DNA of 64,000 nucleotides from Streptomyces erythrochromogenes. GTDB lineage: Bacteria > Actinomycetota > Actinomycetes > Streptomycetales > Streptomycetaceae. Position numbers and translations under genes: made by a program. The notes under the pieces are model-generated. The model saw nothing but the letters and a program-made list of their open reading frames with translations, did not search any database and had not been told where the DNA came from. Position 1 is the first letter of the stretch, and every line of letters starts with the position of its first letter. Positions 7,706 to 16,540 of the stretch are shown piece after piece. Location: the NCBI RefSeq assembly GCF_036170895.1, contig NZ_CP108036.1, positions 5,697,501 through 5,761,500 on the forward strand. Direction: 5' to 3'.

Positions 7706-10447
7706 TCAGCCCTGGGTGAAGTAGCCGAACAGGTCGGTGATCACGTGGTTGGCGCCGCCGTAGCTGTTCCAGACGGTGACGCGGCCGTCCGCCACCGGGG
7801 TGGTGACGTGGTTGGGGACGGTCTCGCCGGGACGGGTCTGCAGGCTGCTGGCGTCGGGCCGCACGCCCCCGTGTCCGTAGACGGTGAGGAAGCCGGGGCC
7901 GGTGGTGTCGGTGGCGGTCACGTTCAGGGCCGCGCCGAGCGCGCTCGCGGGGATCCCGGTGACGGTGGTGGCGGCGCCGGGGGCGAGCTTGCCGGTGGTG
8001 CGGGTGTCCGCGAGGCGCTGCGGGACGACGGGGGTGAACAGCGTGGTGCCGCTCGTGCCGTAGTAGCCGACCGCGTCCAGCACCAGGTGGGTGGAGCCGC
8101 TGTTGGTGTAGAGGGTGATGGTGCCGTTCGGTCCGACGGGGACGATGGCCTGGTTGGACTTGTCCTTGCCGGGTTCGAGGTTGAGGTTCGAGGTGGCGGG
8201 CCGCTTGTCCTGGTACGGGTAGGCGATGACGTGGCTGTTCTCCGTCGCGCCGGTGCCGGTCAGGTTGAGGGCGACGGCGGTGGCGTCGGCCGGGATGCCG
8301 TTGACGCCGGCGACCTTCACCGTGCGGGTCTGTCCGCCGCCCAGGGCGCCGCCCGCGGTGCGGGTGTCGACGACGCGGGTCGGGGCGATCGGGGCGAAGC
8401 GCTGCCCAGCGTTCGGCTGGTAGTAGCCGACGAAGTCCACGATGAGCGCGGCCTTGCCGGAGTTGAGCTGCGCGGAGATCTTGCCGTCCGCGCCGATGGG
8501 CACGGTGACGGTGTTGGAGGAGGTGCCGCCCGCCTTGACGTTGACGTTGGAGGTGGCCGGGCGGGCCTGGCCCGAGGGCCAGACGCCGAGGTGGGTGTCC
8601 TCGCTGGCCCCGGTGACCGTGACGTTCAGGACGGCCGCGGACGCGCCGGCCGTGTGGTGCGGTCCGGAGCTGTAGTAGTGGACCGGCACGGCGATCGGGG
8701 TGGCGGTGCCGCCCTGGACGGGGGCGTTGGCGGTGCGGGTGTCCAGTACCCGGGCCGGGTGGACGGCGACGTAGCCGGCCGGGGTGTAGGCAACCTCCAC
8801 GTTCCGTTCGGTGGTGGAGGTGGCGCCCTTGACGTCCTTGAGGGTCGTCGTCACCTTGTACGTGCCGGGCTGCTTGTAGGTGTGCCGGACGGGCTCCAGG
8901 GAGCTGCGGCTCTCCTGGGCGCCGTCACCGAAGTCGACGTCCACACGCTCGACGGGCCACGGCAGGGTGGAGGTCTGCGCGTCGGCCTCGACGGACAGCG
9001 GGGGCACGAGCGCGTTGGGGGTGTTCGCCTGCGGCAGGACGGGCTGGGCGGTGAAGGCCGCGGTCAGCGGGGTGTTCGCGGTCACCTTGGCCGCGACCTG
9101 GGTGGCGAACTGCTTCCGGTCCTTGTTGGACACCGTCACCTTGACCGTGCACGCGCACGGCTTGTCGTAGACGTGCTCGGCGGTGGCGGCCGAGGTGGAG
9201 AGCGGGGCGGTGCCGTCGCCGAAGTCGTACGCGTAGGTGAGCCCGGTGAGCCAGCGGCTGTCGGCGGTCGCTTTCACCTTCACCGTGGTGCCGGTCGGCG
9301 CCCAGGCCGGTTCGAGCTCCGCTCGGACGCCGACGAGGCCGTCGGTCAGTTCGAAGGCACCGCGGTCGAGGTGTCCGCCGTCCTTGCCGGTGTTCGGGAC
9401 GCGGGGGTCGTCGCTGGTCTCCCGCCCGTAGTGGTCGGTGAGCAGCACGCCCGGTGCGGTGGCGTCGGCGGAGTCGACCGTGGGGGAGCCGTCCTCCGCG
9501 CCGACGCCCTTCGACGTCGGGGTGAGGATGTCGTGCGCGCCCTGGCCGGTCCCGGCGTGGAAGGTCGCCTGGTCCGCGTAGGGGGCGTCCGCCCACTTGT
9601 AGGCGATCCGGTCGGCGGTGAAGGGGCCGCTGATCAGGTTGTAGTCGGCGCGGGTGCCGGCGGTGGCGGTCTGCGCCACCTCGATGCCGTAGCGTGCGCC
9701 GGGGTCTCCGCAGCCGGCTTCGAAGTCGGTGTGGACGACGTTGTTGAACAGGGCCGCGCCGTTGGAGCCGCCGGAGAGCTTGATGCCCGCCTCGCAGTCA
9801 CGGCGGATCGTGTTGTTGGTGACGACGAGGCCGGTCGCGTCCCACGCGACGACGGCGGGGTGGACGTAGCCCTGGATCTCGTTGCGGCTGAGGACGACGT
9901 CGCGGGCGAACTCGACCCGGACGGACGTCTTCAGCCTGCTGTGCTGGAGGCGGACGTCCGAGCTCCCGCCGTCGATCGTGACGGAGTCGGGGTTGTTGGT
10001 GACGGTGAGCCCGCGCAGTCCGATGTCGGTGGAACCGGTGACCCGGACGCCGGACGGGGCGTCAAGTGCGCTGATGTTCACGTGGGAGGCGCCGCTCACG
10101 GTCAGGGTCCTGCCCGGCGCCAGCTTGAACTTGGAAGCGTCCTCCAGCTCGGAGACCAGCGTGATCGGCTTGCCGGGCAGCCCGCCCCGGTCGACCACGA
10201 CGTTCTCGTTGTACGCCCTGCCCGGGGTGATGTGCACGGTCTGTCCCGGCTGCACGGTCCTGGTCGCGGCCGAGATGGTGCAGAAGGGCTGGGCGTCCGA
10301 ACCGGGGCCGCCGTCCGAGCACCGGGTGAAGGTGTTGTCCACGTAGAGGTGGGTCGCGGGTTCGGCGGCGGCCGCGGTGGCCGGCAGGCCGAGGAGGGAG
10401 ACGAGCCCTGCGGTCAGCAGGACGGTCGTACGAGTGGGGCGCAGCAA
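7706..10447 (-). CDS. Secreted right-handed beta-helix / PKD protein with three LDTR-GYF modules
   Basis: 913 residues from a TTG at 10447 with AAGGA six bases upstream; this places a clean signal peptide (LLTAGLVSLLGLPATAAAAE) at the N-terminus. Residues 30-350 look like a right-handed beta-helix: NosD/pectate-lyase-like runs such as VTNNTIRRDCEAGIKL and ALFNNVVHTDFEAG. Two PKD folds follow, each with a DFGDG signature (about 407 and 503). Three C-terminal modules start at about 566, 692 and 812, each opening with an (L/V/A)DTRT motif, passing through LN(V/L)T, and closing on a Gly-Tyr-(Tyr/Phe) near DL or DAVGYY. The beta-helix suggests binding or cleaving of polysaccharide; no catalytic site is certain. 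The same module occurs in the amidase at 11733, so both may sit at the same surface. Confidence 0.8.
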   Translation of the reverse strand: MLRPTRTTVLLTAGLVSLLGLPATAAAAEPATHLYVDNTFTRCSDGGPGSDAQPFCTISAATRTVQPGQTVHITPGRAYNENVVVDRGGLPGKPITLVSELEDASKFKLAPGRTLTVSGASHVNISALDAPSGVRVTGSTDIGLRGLTVTNNPDSVTIDGGSSDVRLQHSRLKTSVRVEFARDVVLSRNEIQGYVHPAVVAWDATGLVVTNNTIRRDCEAGIKLSGGSNGAALFNNVVHTDFEAGCGDPGARYGIEVAQTATAGTRADYNLISGPFTADRIAYKWADAPYADQATFHAGTGQGAHDILTPTSKGVGAEDGSPTVDSADATAPGVLLTDHYGRETSDDPRVPNTGKDGGHLDRGAFELTDGLVGVRAELEPAWAPTGTTVKVKATADSRWLTGLTYAYDFGDGTAPLSTSAATAEHVYDKPCACTVKVTVSNKDRKQFATQVAAKVTANTPLTAAFTAQPVLPQANTPNALVPPLSVEADAQTSTLPWPVERVDVDFGDGAQESRSSLEPVRHTYKQPGTYKVTTTLKDVKGATSTTERNVEVAYTPAGYVAVHPARVLDTRTANAPVQGGTATPIAVPVHYYSSGPHHTAGASAAVLNVTVTGASEDTHLGVWPSGQARPATSNVNVKAGGTSSNTVTVPIGADGKISAQLNSGKAALIVDFVGYYQPNAGQRFAPIAPTRVVDTRTAGGALGGGQTRTVKVAGVNGIPADATAVALNLTGTGATENSHVIAYPYQDKRPATSNLNLEPGKDKSNQAIVPVGPNGTITLYTNSGSTHLVLDAVGYYGTSGTTLFTPVVPQRLADTRTTGKLAPGAATTVTGIPASALGAALNVTATDTTGPGFLTVYGHGGVRPDASSLQTRPGETVPNHVTTPVADGRVTVWNSYGGANHVITDLFGYFTQG

Positions 10448-10623
10448 GGCGTTCCTTCGACGAGGGGGCGGCGTGTGCCGCGGTGGGCGCGGCGCATCAC
10501 GACCGGTGCGCGGCCGGTTCCCCCCGGCGGCAGTCGGGCGCTCGCGAGATCCCCCCCAGCGGCAACGATCATCATCCACTTGCGGCCAGCCGCTGTCACT
10601 TCCTATTGTCCGACTGGAGTCCC

Positions 10624-11634
10624 TCAGCTGTTGAGCTCCGCCAGCACGCGCAGGGTGTGCGGGTCCGGAGCCGTCACCAGGAGGTCCGTCACCGGGCCCT
10701 TGCGCCACAGCTCCAGTCGCTCCGCGATCCGCTCGCGCGGTCCCACCAGCGAGATCTCGTCGGCGAAGGCGTCCGGGACGGCGAGTACCGCCTCCTCCTT
10801 GCGGCCCGTGAGGAAGAGCTCCTGGATGCGGCGGGCCTCTTCCTCGTAGCCCATCCGGGCCATCAGGGCGGCGTGGAAGTTGCGGGCCTCGTGTCCCATG
10901 CCGCCGATGTAGAAGCCGAGCATGGCCTTGACCGGGAGCAGTCCTTCGGCGACGTCGTCGCAGACGTGCGCCCGCGCCATCGGCGCGATCATGAAGCCTT
11001 CGGGGAGGTCGGCCAGCGAGGCCTGGTAGGCGTCGGTGCGGGTCGGCGACCAGTACAGGGGCAGCCAGCCGTCCGCGATCCGGGTGGTCTGAGCGATGTT
11101 CTTCGGGCCTTCGGCACCCAGCAGGAGCGGGAGGCCGGCGCGCAGCGGGTGGGTGATGGGCTTGAGGGGCTTGCCGATCCCGGTTCCGTCCTCGCCGCGG
11201 TACGGGTGGCTGTGGAAGCGGCCGTCCAGCGCGACGGGGCCCTCGCGGCGCAGGACCTGGCGGATGACGTCGACGTACTCGCGGGTCGCGGTCAGAGGGC
11301 TCGCGGGGAACGGGCGCCCGTACCAGCCCTCGACCACCTGTGGGCCGGACAGGCCCAGGCCCAGCATCATCCGGCCGCCGGAGAGGTGGTCCAGGGTGAG
11401 GGCGTGCATGGCGGTGGCGGTCGGGGTGCGGGCGGCCATCTGCGCGATGGCGGTGCCCAGGCGGATCCGCGAGGTGTGCGCGGCGATCCAGGTCAGGGGG
11501 GTGAAGGCGTCGGAGCCCCAGGCTTCGGCGGTCCACACGGAGTCGTAGCCGAGCCTCTCGGCCTCGGTGGCGAGGTCGAGGTGGGCGGGGTTGGGGCCGC
11601 GGCCCCAGTAGCCGAGTGCGAGTCCGAGGCGCAT
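10624..11634 (-). CDS. LLM-class F420-dependent oxidoreductase
   Basis: 336 residues, typical of the luciferase-like monooxygenase family. The TIM-barrel start is MRLGLALGYWGRGPN. Family signatures include DSVWTAEAWGSDAF, RIRLGTAIAQMAARTPT, LDHLSGGRMMLGLGLSGPQV and IADGWLPLYWSP. In actinomycetes most members of this branch use the deazaflavin F420 rather than FMN. An NADPH:F420 reductase is encoded at 61050 in the same window. The ATG is preceded by GGAGGG at a suitable distance. The substrate is unknown, and neighbouring genes give no hint. Confidence 0.85.
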   Translation of the reverse strand: MRLGLALGYWGRGPNPAHLDLATEAERLGYDSVWTAEAWGSDAFTPLTWIAAHTSRIRLGTAIAQMAARTPTATAMHALTLDHLSGGRMMLGLGLSGPQVVEGWYGRPFPASPLTATREYVDVIRQVLRREGPVALDGRFHSHPYRGEDGTGIGKPLKPITHPLRAGLPLLLGAEGPKNIAQTTRIADGWLPLYWSPTRTDAYQASLADLPEGFMIAPMARAHVCDDVAEGLLPVKAMLGFYIGGMGHEARNFHAALMARMGYEEEARRIQELFLTGRKEEAVLAVPDAFADEISLVGPRERIAERLELWRKGPVTDLLVTAPDPHTLRVLAELNS

Positions 11635-11686
11635 GGGGCGGGTCCCTCCAGCCGGAACTGACGATGCGTCAGGCGACTGTAGGGCA

Positions 11687-11718
11687 ACGGCCCCCCGCCC
11701 GGAAGGGCGGGGGGCCGT
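11687..11718. terminator. Perfect 14-bp hairpin with GGAA tetraloop
   Basis: ACGGCCCCCCGCCC (11687-11700), loop GGAA, and the exact complement at 11705-11718. It lies just downstream of the amidase gene (minus strand, stop at 11733) and is a convincing intrinsic terminator. Confidence 0.85.
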
Positions 11719-11732
11719 CGCGCCGGGCCCGG

Positions 11733-14339
11733 CTACTTGCTGAAGTAGCCGGTGATGTCGGCGATGAGGTCGACGGTGCCGGCGTTGTTGTAGAAGCTGA
11801 TCTTGCCGTCCACGACGGGGACGATGACCAGGTTGGGGATGGTCTGTCCGGTGGTGAAGTTGAGGTTCGAGGCGCTCGTGCGGGTCGTGCCGTGCGGGTA
11901 GACCGACACGTGGCCGGCCGTGCTCGGGTTGGTCGCCGTCACGTTCAGGATCACCGCGGTGACGCCCTCGGCCGGCACGCCTTCGACGCCCGCGACGGTC
12001 AGGGTGACGACACCGCCCGCACCGACCGGGGCCTTGGCGACGCCGAGCCCGGAGCGGGTGTCCATCAGGCGCTTCGGGCCCGCACCGGAGTGCTTGGCGC
12101 CCTGGCCCGACGTGGTGAAGTAGCCGGTGATGTCGGCGATGAGGTCGACGGTGCCGGCGTTGTTGTAGAAGCTGATCTTGCCGTCCACGACGGGGACGAT
12201 GACCAGGTTGGGGATGGTCTGTCCGGTGGTGAAGTTGAGGTTCGAGGCGCTCGTGCGGGTCGTGCCGTGCGGGTAGACCGACACGTGGCCGGCCGTGCTC
12301 GGGTTGGTCGCCGTCACGTTGAGGACCACCGCGGTGACGCCTTCGACCGGCACGCCCTCGACGCCCGTGAGGCCCGAGACCTGGAGGTCCAGGACCTGAC
12401 CCTGGCCGACCGGGGCGACGGGGGCGCCGCCCGTGCCGTCCCGGGTGTCCAGGATCCGCTTCGGACCGAGGTTCATGTGGGTGCTGCCCTCGCCGCTCGC
12501 GAGGAAGTAGCCGTTGATGTCGGCGATCAGGTCGACGGTGCCGGCGCTGTTGTAGAACTGGACGATGCCGTCCTGGACGGGTACGACGACCAGGTTCGGG
12601 ATGGTCTGCCCGGCGGTGAAGTTGAGGTTCGAGGTGCTGGGGCGGGCCACGCCGTTGGGGTAGACCGACACGTGACCGGCCTCCGTCGGGTTGGTCGCCG
12701 TCACGTTCAGCGCCACCGACGTCACGCCGTACGCGGGGATGCCCTGGACGCCCGCGACCTTCAGGATCGCCACTTCGCCCGGTCCGACCTTCGCCTTCGG
12801 CACGCCCACGCCCTCGCGCGTGTCCATCAGGCGCTTGGGCAGGACCGGGACGTACTTGACGTCCGAGACGTCCGCCTCGACGGTGACCGGGAGGCTCGTG
12901 GACACCTTGCCGTTCTTGGCGGTCGCCCGGACCTGGACCCGGTGGCCGCCCAGGCTCAGCATGGTGGCGGCGCGCGTGGCGTCACCGCCGACCGTCGCGA
13001 CCGACGTACCGTCCACCAGCAGCTCGAACGAGCTCACCAGCGGCGCGGCCGTGCTGGTGGAGAAGTCGACCACCAGCGGCCCCGGGGTCTTCGCCGTGCC
13101 GCCCGGCACGACGGCCTTCTCGTTCACGGCGCCGATCTTCAGCCGGGCCGCGGGGCCCGACTTCCGGATCGTGTCCAGCTGCGGGTACAGCTGGTGGCCC
13201 GGGCACTCGGTGTTGAAACCGTCGCGGTGACCGGAGACGGTCTTGAACTGGTAGGGCTGCCCGGCGGTGAAGCTGGTGCCCGCGTAGTTCTTCTGCGTGG
13301 CGCCCGCGGTCAGCGTCGTCGTGCCGTCCATGTCGGCGTCGTACTGGCCCAGCTTGTACGCGGCCATCTTCGAGATGCCTTCGAGCGCGGCGGGCGAGGC
13401 CCCGGCGGTCGTGTGGTCGCCGAGGACCGCGACGCTCGTCGACTCCGAGTTGAAGCCGTAGGTGTGGGCGCCCATCACCGGCTGGTCCACGCCGCCCTGA
13501 CGGCCCTCGAAGAGGGTGCCGCACTTGTCGACGAGGAAGTTGTAGCCGAGGTCGCGCCAGCCGTTCGTCTTCACGTGGTAGACGTGCAGACCGCGGACGA
13601 TGGCCGCGGAATCCGCGCACTCGTACGGGGCGGCGGCCGCCGTGTGGTGCACGAACAGAGCCTTGATCTTCCCGCCCGCGAGGTAGAGCGGCCCCTCGTT
13701 GTTCAGCGACTCGTCGGCGCCCCACTGGGCGCGCGGGACGACGTCCGGTCGCGGCGCCGTCGACTCCGGCCCGGGGGCCACCGCAGCGGCCGCCGCGCGG
13801 GCGCCCGAGGCCGGCGCGGACTTCGCCGCACCGCCGCGCCCGGCCTTGCCCGGGTCCACCAGGTCCAGCTCCAGGCCCGCCGGCAGCGCGGCAGAGCCGC
13901 CGCTCACCCGCACCTCGGCGCCGTCGGCGGAGCCGACCCACACGGGCTCCGTGGCGCCGCGCGCACCCGGGCGGACGCCGTCCAGACCGGCCTTGAGCGG
14001 CTCCAGCTCGACCCACGGCGTCCACGCCCCGGTCACGGCGTTGCGGCTGCGGGCCTCGATCTTCCCCTGCACCTCGGCGGAGGCGTCCTTCCAGGACACG
14101 CCCATGAGCCCGAAGCGGTCGGTGTTCTGCGCGGAGACTGCCGCCTCCGTGGCGCTCCTCGGCTCCAGCGCGAGCCTGCGGACCGTGCCCTCGACCGGGC
14201 CGCTCGTCCCGGCGGAAGCGCTGCTGCCCGCCCGGTCCGGACCGGGTCCGGCGGCCACGGCCACCCCCGGCAGGCACAGCGCCGTCACGACGCCGAGCGC
14301 GGCGGCGAGAGCCCTACCGCGCATGCGACTTGCTATCAC
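11733..14339 (-). CDS. Secreted PGRP-type N-acetylmuramoyl-L-alanine amidase with three LDTR-GYF repeats
   Basis: 868 residues from a GTG at 14339 preceded by GGTGGGGAAC; an ATG at 14324 is an alternative. The signal peptide is RALAAALGVVTALCLPGVAVA. A linker region leads to the catalytic Amidase_2/PGRP domain at about 210-390, with zinc-binding His in FVHHTAAAAPYE (about 228), LGYNFLVDKCGTLFEGR, and a second ligand region in SGHRDGFNTECPGH (about 370). This domain cleaves the MurNAc-L-Ala bond of peptidoglycan. An Ig-like segment precedes three C-terminal modules at about 501, 628 and 756, each (M/L)DTR...LNVTATNP...GYF. Two modules are nearly identical and their DNA contains a perfect 205-bp direct repeat. 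The repeats probably provide surface or glycan attachment. Confidence 0.88.
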   Translation of the reverse strand: MIASRMRGRALAAALGVVTALCLPGVAVAAGPGPDRAGSSASAGTSGPVEGTVRRLALEPRSATEAAVSAQNTDRFGLMGVSWKDASAEVQGKIEARSRNAVTGAWTPWVELEPLKAGLDGVRPGARGATEPVWVGSADGAEVRVSGGSAALPAGLELDLVDPGKAGRGGAAKSAPASGARAAAAAVAPGPESTAPRPDVVPRAQWGADESLNNEGPLYLAGGKIKALFVHHTAAAAPYECADSAAIVRGLHVYHVKTNGWRDLGYNFLVDKCGTLFEGRQGGVDQPVMGAHTYGFNSESTSVAVLGDHTTAGASPAALEGISKMAAYKLGQYDADMDGTTTLTAGATQKNYAGTSFTAGQPYQFKTVSGHRDGFNTECPGHQLYPQLDTIRKSGPAARLKIGAVNEKAVVPGGTAKTPGPLVVDFSTSTAAPLVSSFELLVDGTSVATVGGDATRAATMLSLGGHRVQVRATAKNGKVSTSLPVTVEADVSDVKYVPVLPKRLMDTREGVGVPKAKVGPGEVAILKVAGVQGIPAYGVTSVALNVTATNPTEAGHVSVYPNGVARPSTSNLNFTAGQTIPNLVVVPVQDGIVQFYNSAGTVDLIADINGYFLASGEGSTHMNLGPKRILDTRDGTGGAPVAPVGQGQVLDLQVSGLTGVEGVPVEGVTAVVLNVTATNPSTAGHVSVYPHGTTRTSASNLNFTTGQTIPNLVIVPVVDGKISFYNNAGTVDLIADITGYFTTSGQGAKHSGAGPKRLMDTRSGLGVAKAPVGAGGVVTLTVAGVEGVPAEGVTAVILNVTATNPSTAGHVSVYPHGTTRTSASNLNFTTGQTIPNLVIVPVVDGKISFYNNAGTVDLIADITGYFSK
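11741..12320. repeat. Perfect 205-bp direct repeat inside the amidase gene
   Basis: Bases 11741-11945 and 12116-12320 are identical over 205 bp, at a spacing of 375 bp, which matches one protein module of 125 residues. A third, diverged copy starts near 12484. Identity at all codon positions points to recent duplication or gene conversion rather than protein selection alone. Confidence 0.93.
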
Positions 14340-14425
14340 GTGTTCCCCACCCGTTTGCAACTCATCGAATATGAGTACTGGTTGGGTCGATGCTACTGAT
14401 CCGTACCGACACGGGCGCACACGCG

Positions 14426-14457
14426 CGTCGCCCCACCGGAGAACCGGTGGGGCGACG
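14426..14457. terminator. Perfect 14-bp hairpin with AGAA loop
   Basis: CGTCGCCCCACCGG (14426-14439), loop AGAA, exact complement 14444-14457. It follows the minus-strand gene ending at 14485. Confidence 0.85.
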
Positions 14458-14484
14458 TGGGGGACCTACGCATGCGTACGCGGA

Positions 14485-15306
14485 TCAGCCGCGCTGGATG
14501 CCCGAGGTGTCGCTCAGGATGCCGCGACGGCCGTCCTGGGTCTGCGCGACCAGGGCGGCCGCGCCGCGCTGCTCGACCGCCAGGTACCAGGTGCCCGGCG
14601 CGAGTTCGGCGATCTGCGCGGACGAGCCGTCCTCCGCGAACAGGGGACGGGCCACCGGCACCGCGAACCAGAACGGGCTGAAGTCCGCCGCCGGAGCGGG
14701 CGTCGGGGCCGCCTGGTGGCCGGCACCCGAGTCGTGCGGGCCGGGCGCCGGGGTCGGCGTGCCACCGTACGGCGGGACCGGCTGCGGGGTGGAACCGTAG
14801 GGCTGCTGCCCGGCCGGGTAGCCGTACCCGGCACCCGGCTGCGGCTGGCCGCCGTACGGCTGCGGGGCGGCGGGACGCGCCTCCGGCACCAGCGCACCGG
14901 CGAGCGCCGGGACCTTCGCACCGAAGAGGGCAACGCCGGCCAGGGCCAGCGTGGCGAGGAAGGCGATGACGGCGCCCGCGCCCAGGTCGAGCGTGCTCGG
15001 GCAGGTGATCAGCGCCCACAGCGCGGACCAGGCGGCCGAGACGGCGAGGACCGTACCCCACGCCGACAGCGGGATGCCGAGCACCTTGCGGCTCTCCGGC
15101 TGGAAGCGGCCCGCGATCAGCAGACCGGTGGCGATGAACCCGAGCAGGAAGACGCTGGGCAGCACGAGGCGGTAGGCGTCGGTGTCCCACGCGCTCGGCA
15201 GGTCGCCACCCGTGGTGGAGTAGAAATCGAAGAACGAGGCGATGAACAGCAGCACCGCTGCTCCGATCACCACGCCGTCGCCTCGAGTGAGGGAGCGGAT
15301 GTTCAC
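14485..15306 (-). CDS. Membrane protein with four TM segments, Pro/Gly-rich linker and C-terminal domain
   Basis: 273 residues. Four hydrophobic segments lie in the first half (VVIGAAVLLFIASFFDFYST, LVLPSVFLLGFIATGLLIA, AWGTVLAVSAAWSALWALIT, AVIAFLATLALAGVALFGA). They are followed by a Gln/Pro/Tyr/Gly-rich linker (QPQPGAGYGYPAGQQPYG and similar) and a soluble C-terminal domain of about 80 residues with FWFAVPVARPLFAEDGS and GTWYLAVEQRG. The organisation resembles the actinobacterial DUF5336-type membrane family, which has no established role. The C-terminal domain looks like a small beta fold that reads like a ligand- or stress-sensing module, but this is a guess. Confidence 0.65.
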   Translation of the reverse strand: MNIRSLTRGDGVVIGAAVLLFIASFFDFYSTTGGDLPSAWDTDAYRLVLPSVFLLGFIATGLLIAGRFQPESRKVLGIPLSAWGTVLAVSAAWSALWALITCPSTLDLGAGAVIAFLATLALAGVALFGAKVPALAGALVPEARPAAPQPYGGQPQPGAGYGYPAGQQPYGSTPQPVPPYGGTPTPAPGPHDSGAGHQAAPTPAPAADFSPFWFAVPVARPLFAEDGSSAQIAELAPGTWYLAVEQRGAAALVAQTQDGRRGILSDTSGIQRG

Positions 15307-15432
15307 GTCTTAGGTGTCCTTCTCGGTCTCGGTCGTCTCGTGGTGCCGCGGTCGCAGCGCAGATCGTGCCTGCAGCAGGGCGGGCGGCACCATGGTACGG
15401 ATGTATCCCGCAACCGAGAGGATCGGGGCGGC

Positions 15433-15453
15433 GGGCCTCCCGGCGGGAGGCCC
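15433..15453. terminator. Short hairpin terminator
   Basis: GGGCCTCCC, loop GGC, GGGAGGCCC: a perfect 9-bp stem immediately downstream of the amidase gene ending at 15462 on the minus strand. Confidence 0.65.
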
Positions 15454-15461
15454 GAGAGGGA

Positions 15462-16457
15462 CTACCCGCCCAGGAAGCCGACGATGCCGTCCGCGATGCC
15501 CTGGGCCGCCTTCTGCCGCCACTCCGGACTCGTCAGCTGCGCCGCGTCCTTGGCGTCACGCATGTTGCCGCATTCGATGAACACCTTGGGTCGAGTTGAC
15601 AGGTTCAGTCCGCCCAGATCGTCGCGGACCACCAAGCCGGTACCGCCGCCCAGGTAGTTGGCGGGGGCCGAGCCGGTGGTGCGGGCGAAGTTCCCGGCGA
15701 TCCGTTCGCCCAGCTCACGCGAGGGTCCCACGATCTTCGCGGTGTCCGCGGCCCCGCTCTTGACCTTGGCCGGGAGGATGATGTGGAAGCCGCGGTTGCC
15801 GGCCGAGACGCCGTCGGCGTGGACGGACACCACCGCGTCCGCGTTCGCCTCGTTGCCGATGCGGGCGCGCTCCGTGATGCACGGCCCCCAGGCGCGGGCG
15901 CCCGTCTCGTGGGTGAGGACCACCTTCGCGCCCTGGGCCTCCAGCGCGGTCCGCAGGCGCTTGGACACGTCCATCGTGAACTCCGCCTCCATGTAGCCGG
16001 AGTTGGTGGTCGTGCCGGTGGTGTCGCACTCCTTGCGGTTGGTGCCGATGTCGACCTGCTGGTCGATCTCGTCGGTGTGCTTGAAGTTGCCGGTGTTGTG
16101 CCCGGGGTCCACGACCACGGTCTTTCCGGTCAGCGGGCCCTTGGCGGGGGCCGGTACGGGGGCCGCCGCGGTCGTCGTCGGGCTCGTGGTCGGGCTCGTG
16201 CTCGGGGTGGAGCCCGGCTTCGCGTCCCGCTGGCCCGGAGCCACGGACGAGTGCGAGGCGGGCTGCGCCGCCGGGCCGGACCGGCTCGCGTCCGGCCCGG
16301 CCCCGGACAGGGTCTGGGTCAGGACCCAGCCCGCCAGGCAGGCCGGGGCGAGTGCGGCGATCCCGACCACGAGCGTGGAGCGTCGGGTGAACCAGTGCCG
16401 GTCCGGATCGGCCGAGGAGCCGGACTCGGGGGGCGGGGGGCTGTCGTCGTAGCGCAC
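15462..16457 (-). CDS. N-acetylmuramoyl-L-alanine amidase (Amidase_3), membrane-anchored or secreted
   Basis: 331 residues. A short cytoplasmic start (SADPDRHWFTRRS) precedes a hydrophobic helix (LVVGIAALAPACLAGWVLTQ) that acts as a signal anchor or signal peptide, then a Thr/Pro-rich linker. The catalytic domain begins at about residue 110 with KTVVVDPGHNTGN, whose His is the first zinc ligand. It continues with the Glu of MEAEFTMDVSKRL and SVHADGVSAGN, whose His is another ligand. These features match Amidase_3 zinc amidases such as Rv3717 and CwlM relatives, which cut the MurNAc-L-Ala bond. An insertion with Cys residues (NRKECDTTGTTTNSGY) follows the first motif, as in Rv3717-like enzymes. 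Confidence 0.87.
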   Translation of the reverse strand: MRYDDSPPPPESGSSADPDRHWFTRRSTLVVGIAALAPACLAGWVLTQTLSGAGPDASRSGPAAQPASHSSVAPGQRDAKPGSTPSTSPTTSPTTTAAAPVPAPAKGPLTGKTVVVDPGHNTGNFKHTDEIDQQVDIGTNRKECDTTGTTTNSGYMEAEFTMDVSKRLRTALEAQGAKVVLTHETGARAWGPCITERARIGNEANADAVVSVHADGVSAGNRGFHIILPAKVKSGAADTAKIVGPSRELGERIAGNFARTTGSAPANYLGGGTGLVVRDDLGGLNLSTRPKVFIECGNMRDAKDAAQLTSPEWRQKAAQGIADGIVGFLGG

Positions 16458-16540
16458 GTCCGCGATGCTAGACCGCTGCCCGCCGGCCCGGCCGGTACTG
16501 GGCCATCCGGGGGCGTGGTGCGCTTATATGAAGGGTGGGG

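Noticed and set aside
7637..10849. A 1070-residue plus-strand reading frame opposite the beta-helix gene
   Set aside because: It is a Gly/Val/Arg-rich mirror of the codon bias of the real minus-strand gene, lacks a ribosome binding site and domains, and runs across the real gene's signal-peptide end.
11616..14399. A 927-residue plus-strand reading frame opposite the PGRP amidase
   Set aside because: Composition (Arg/Gly/Ala/Val/His) is that of antisense high-GC DNA; the opposite strand has clear amidase motifs and a signal peptide.
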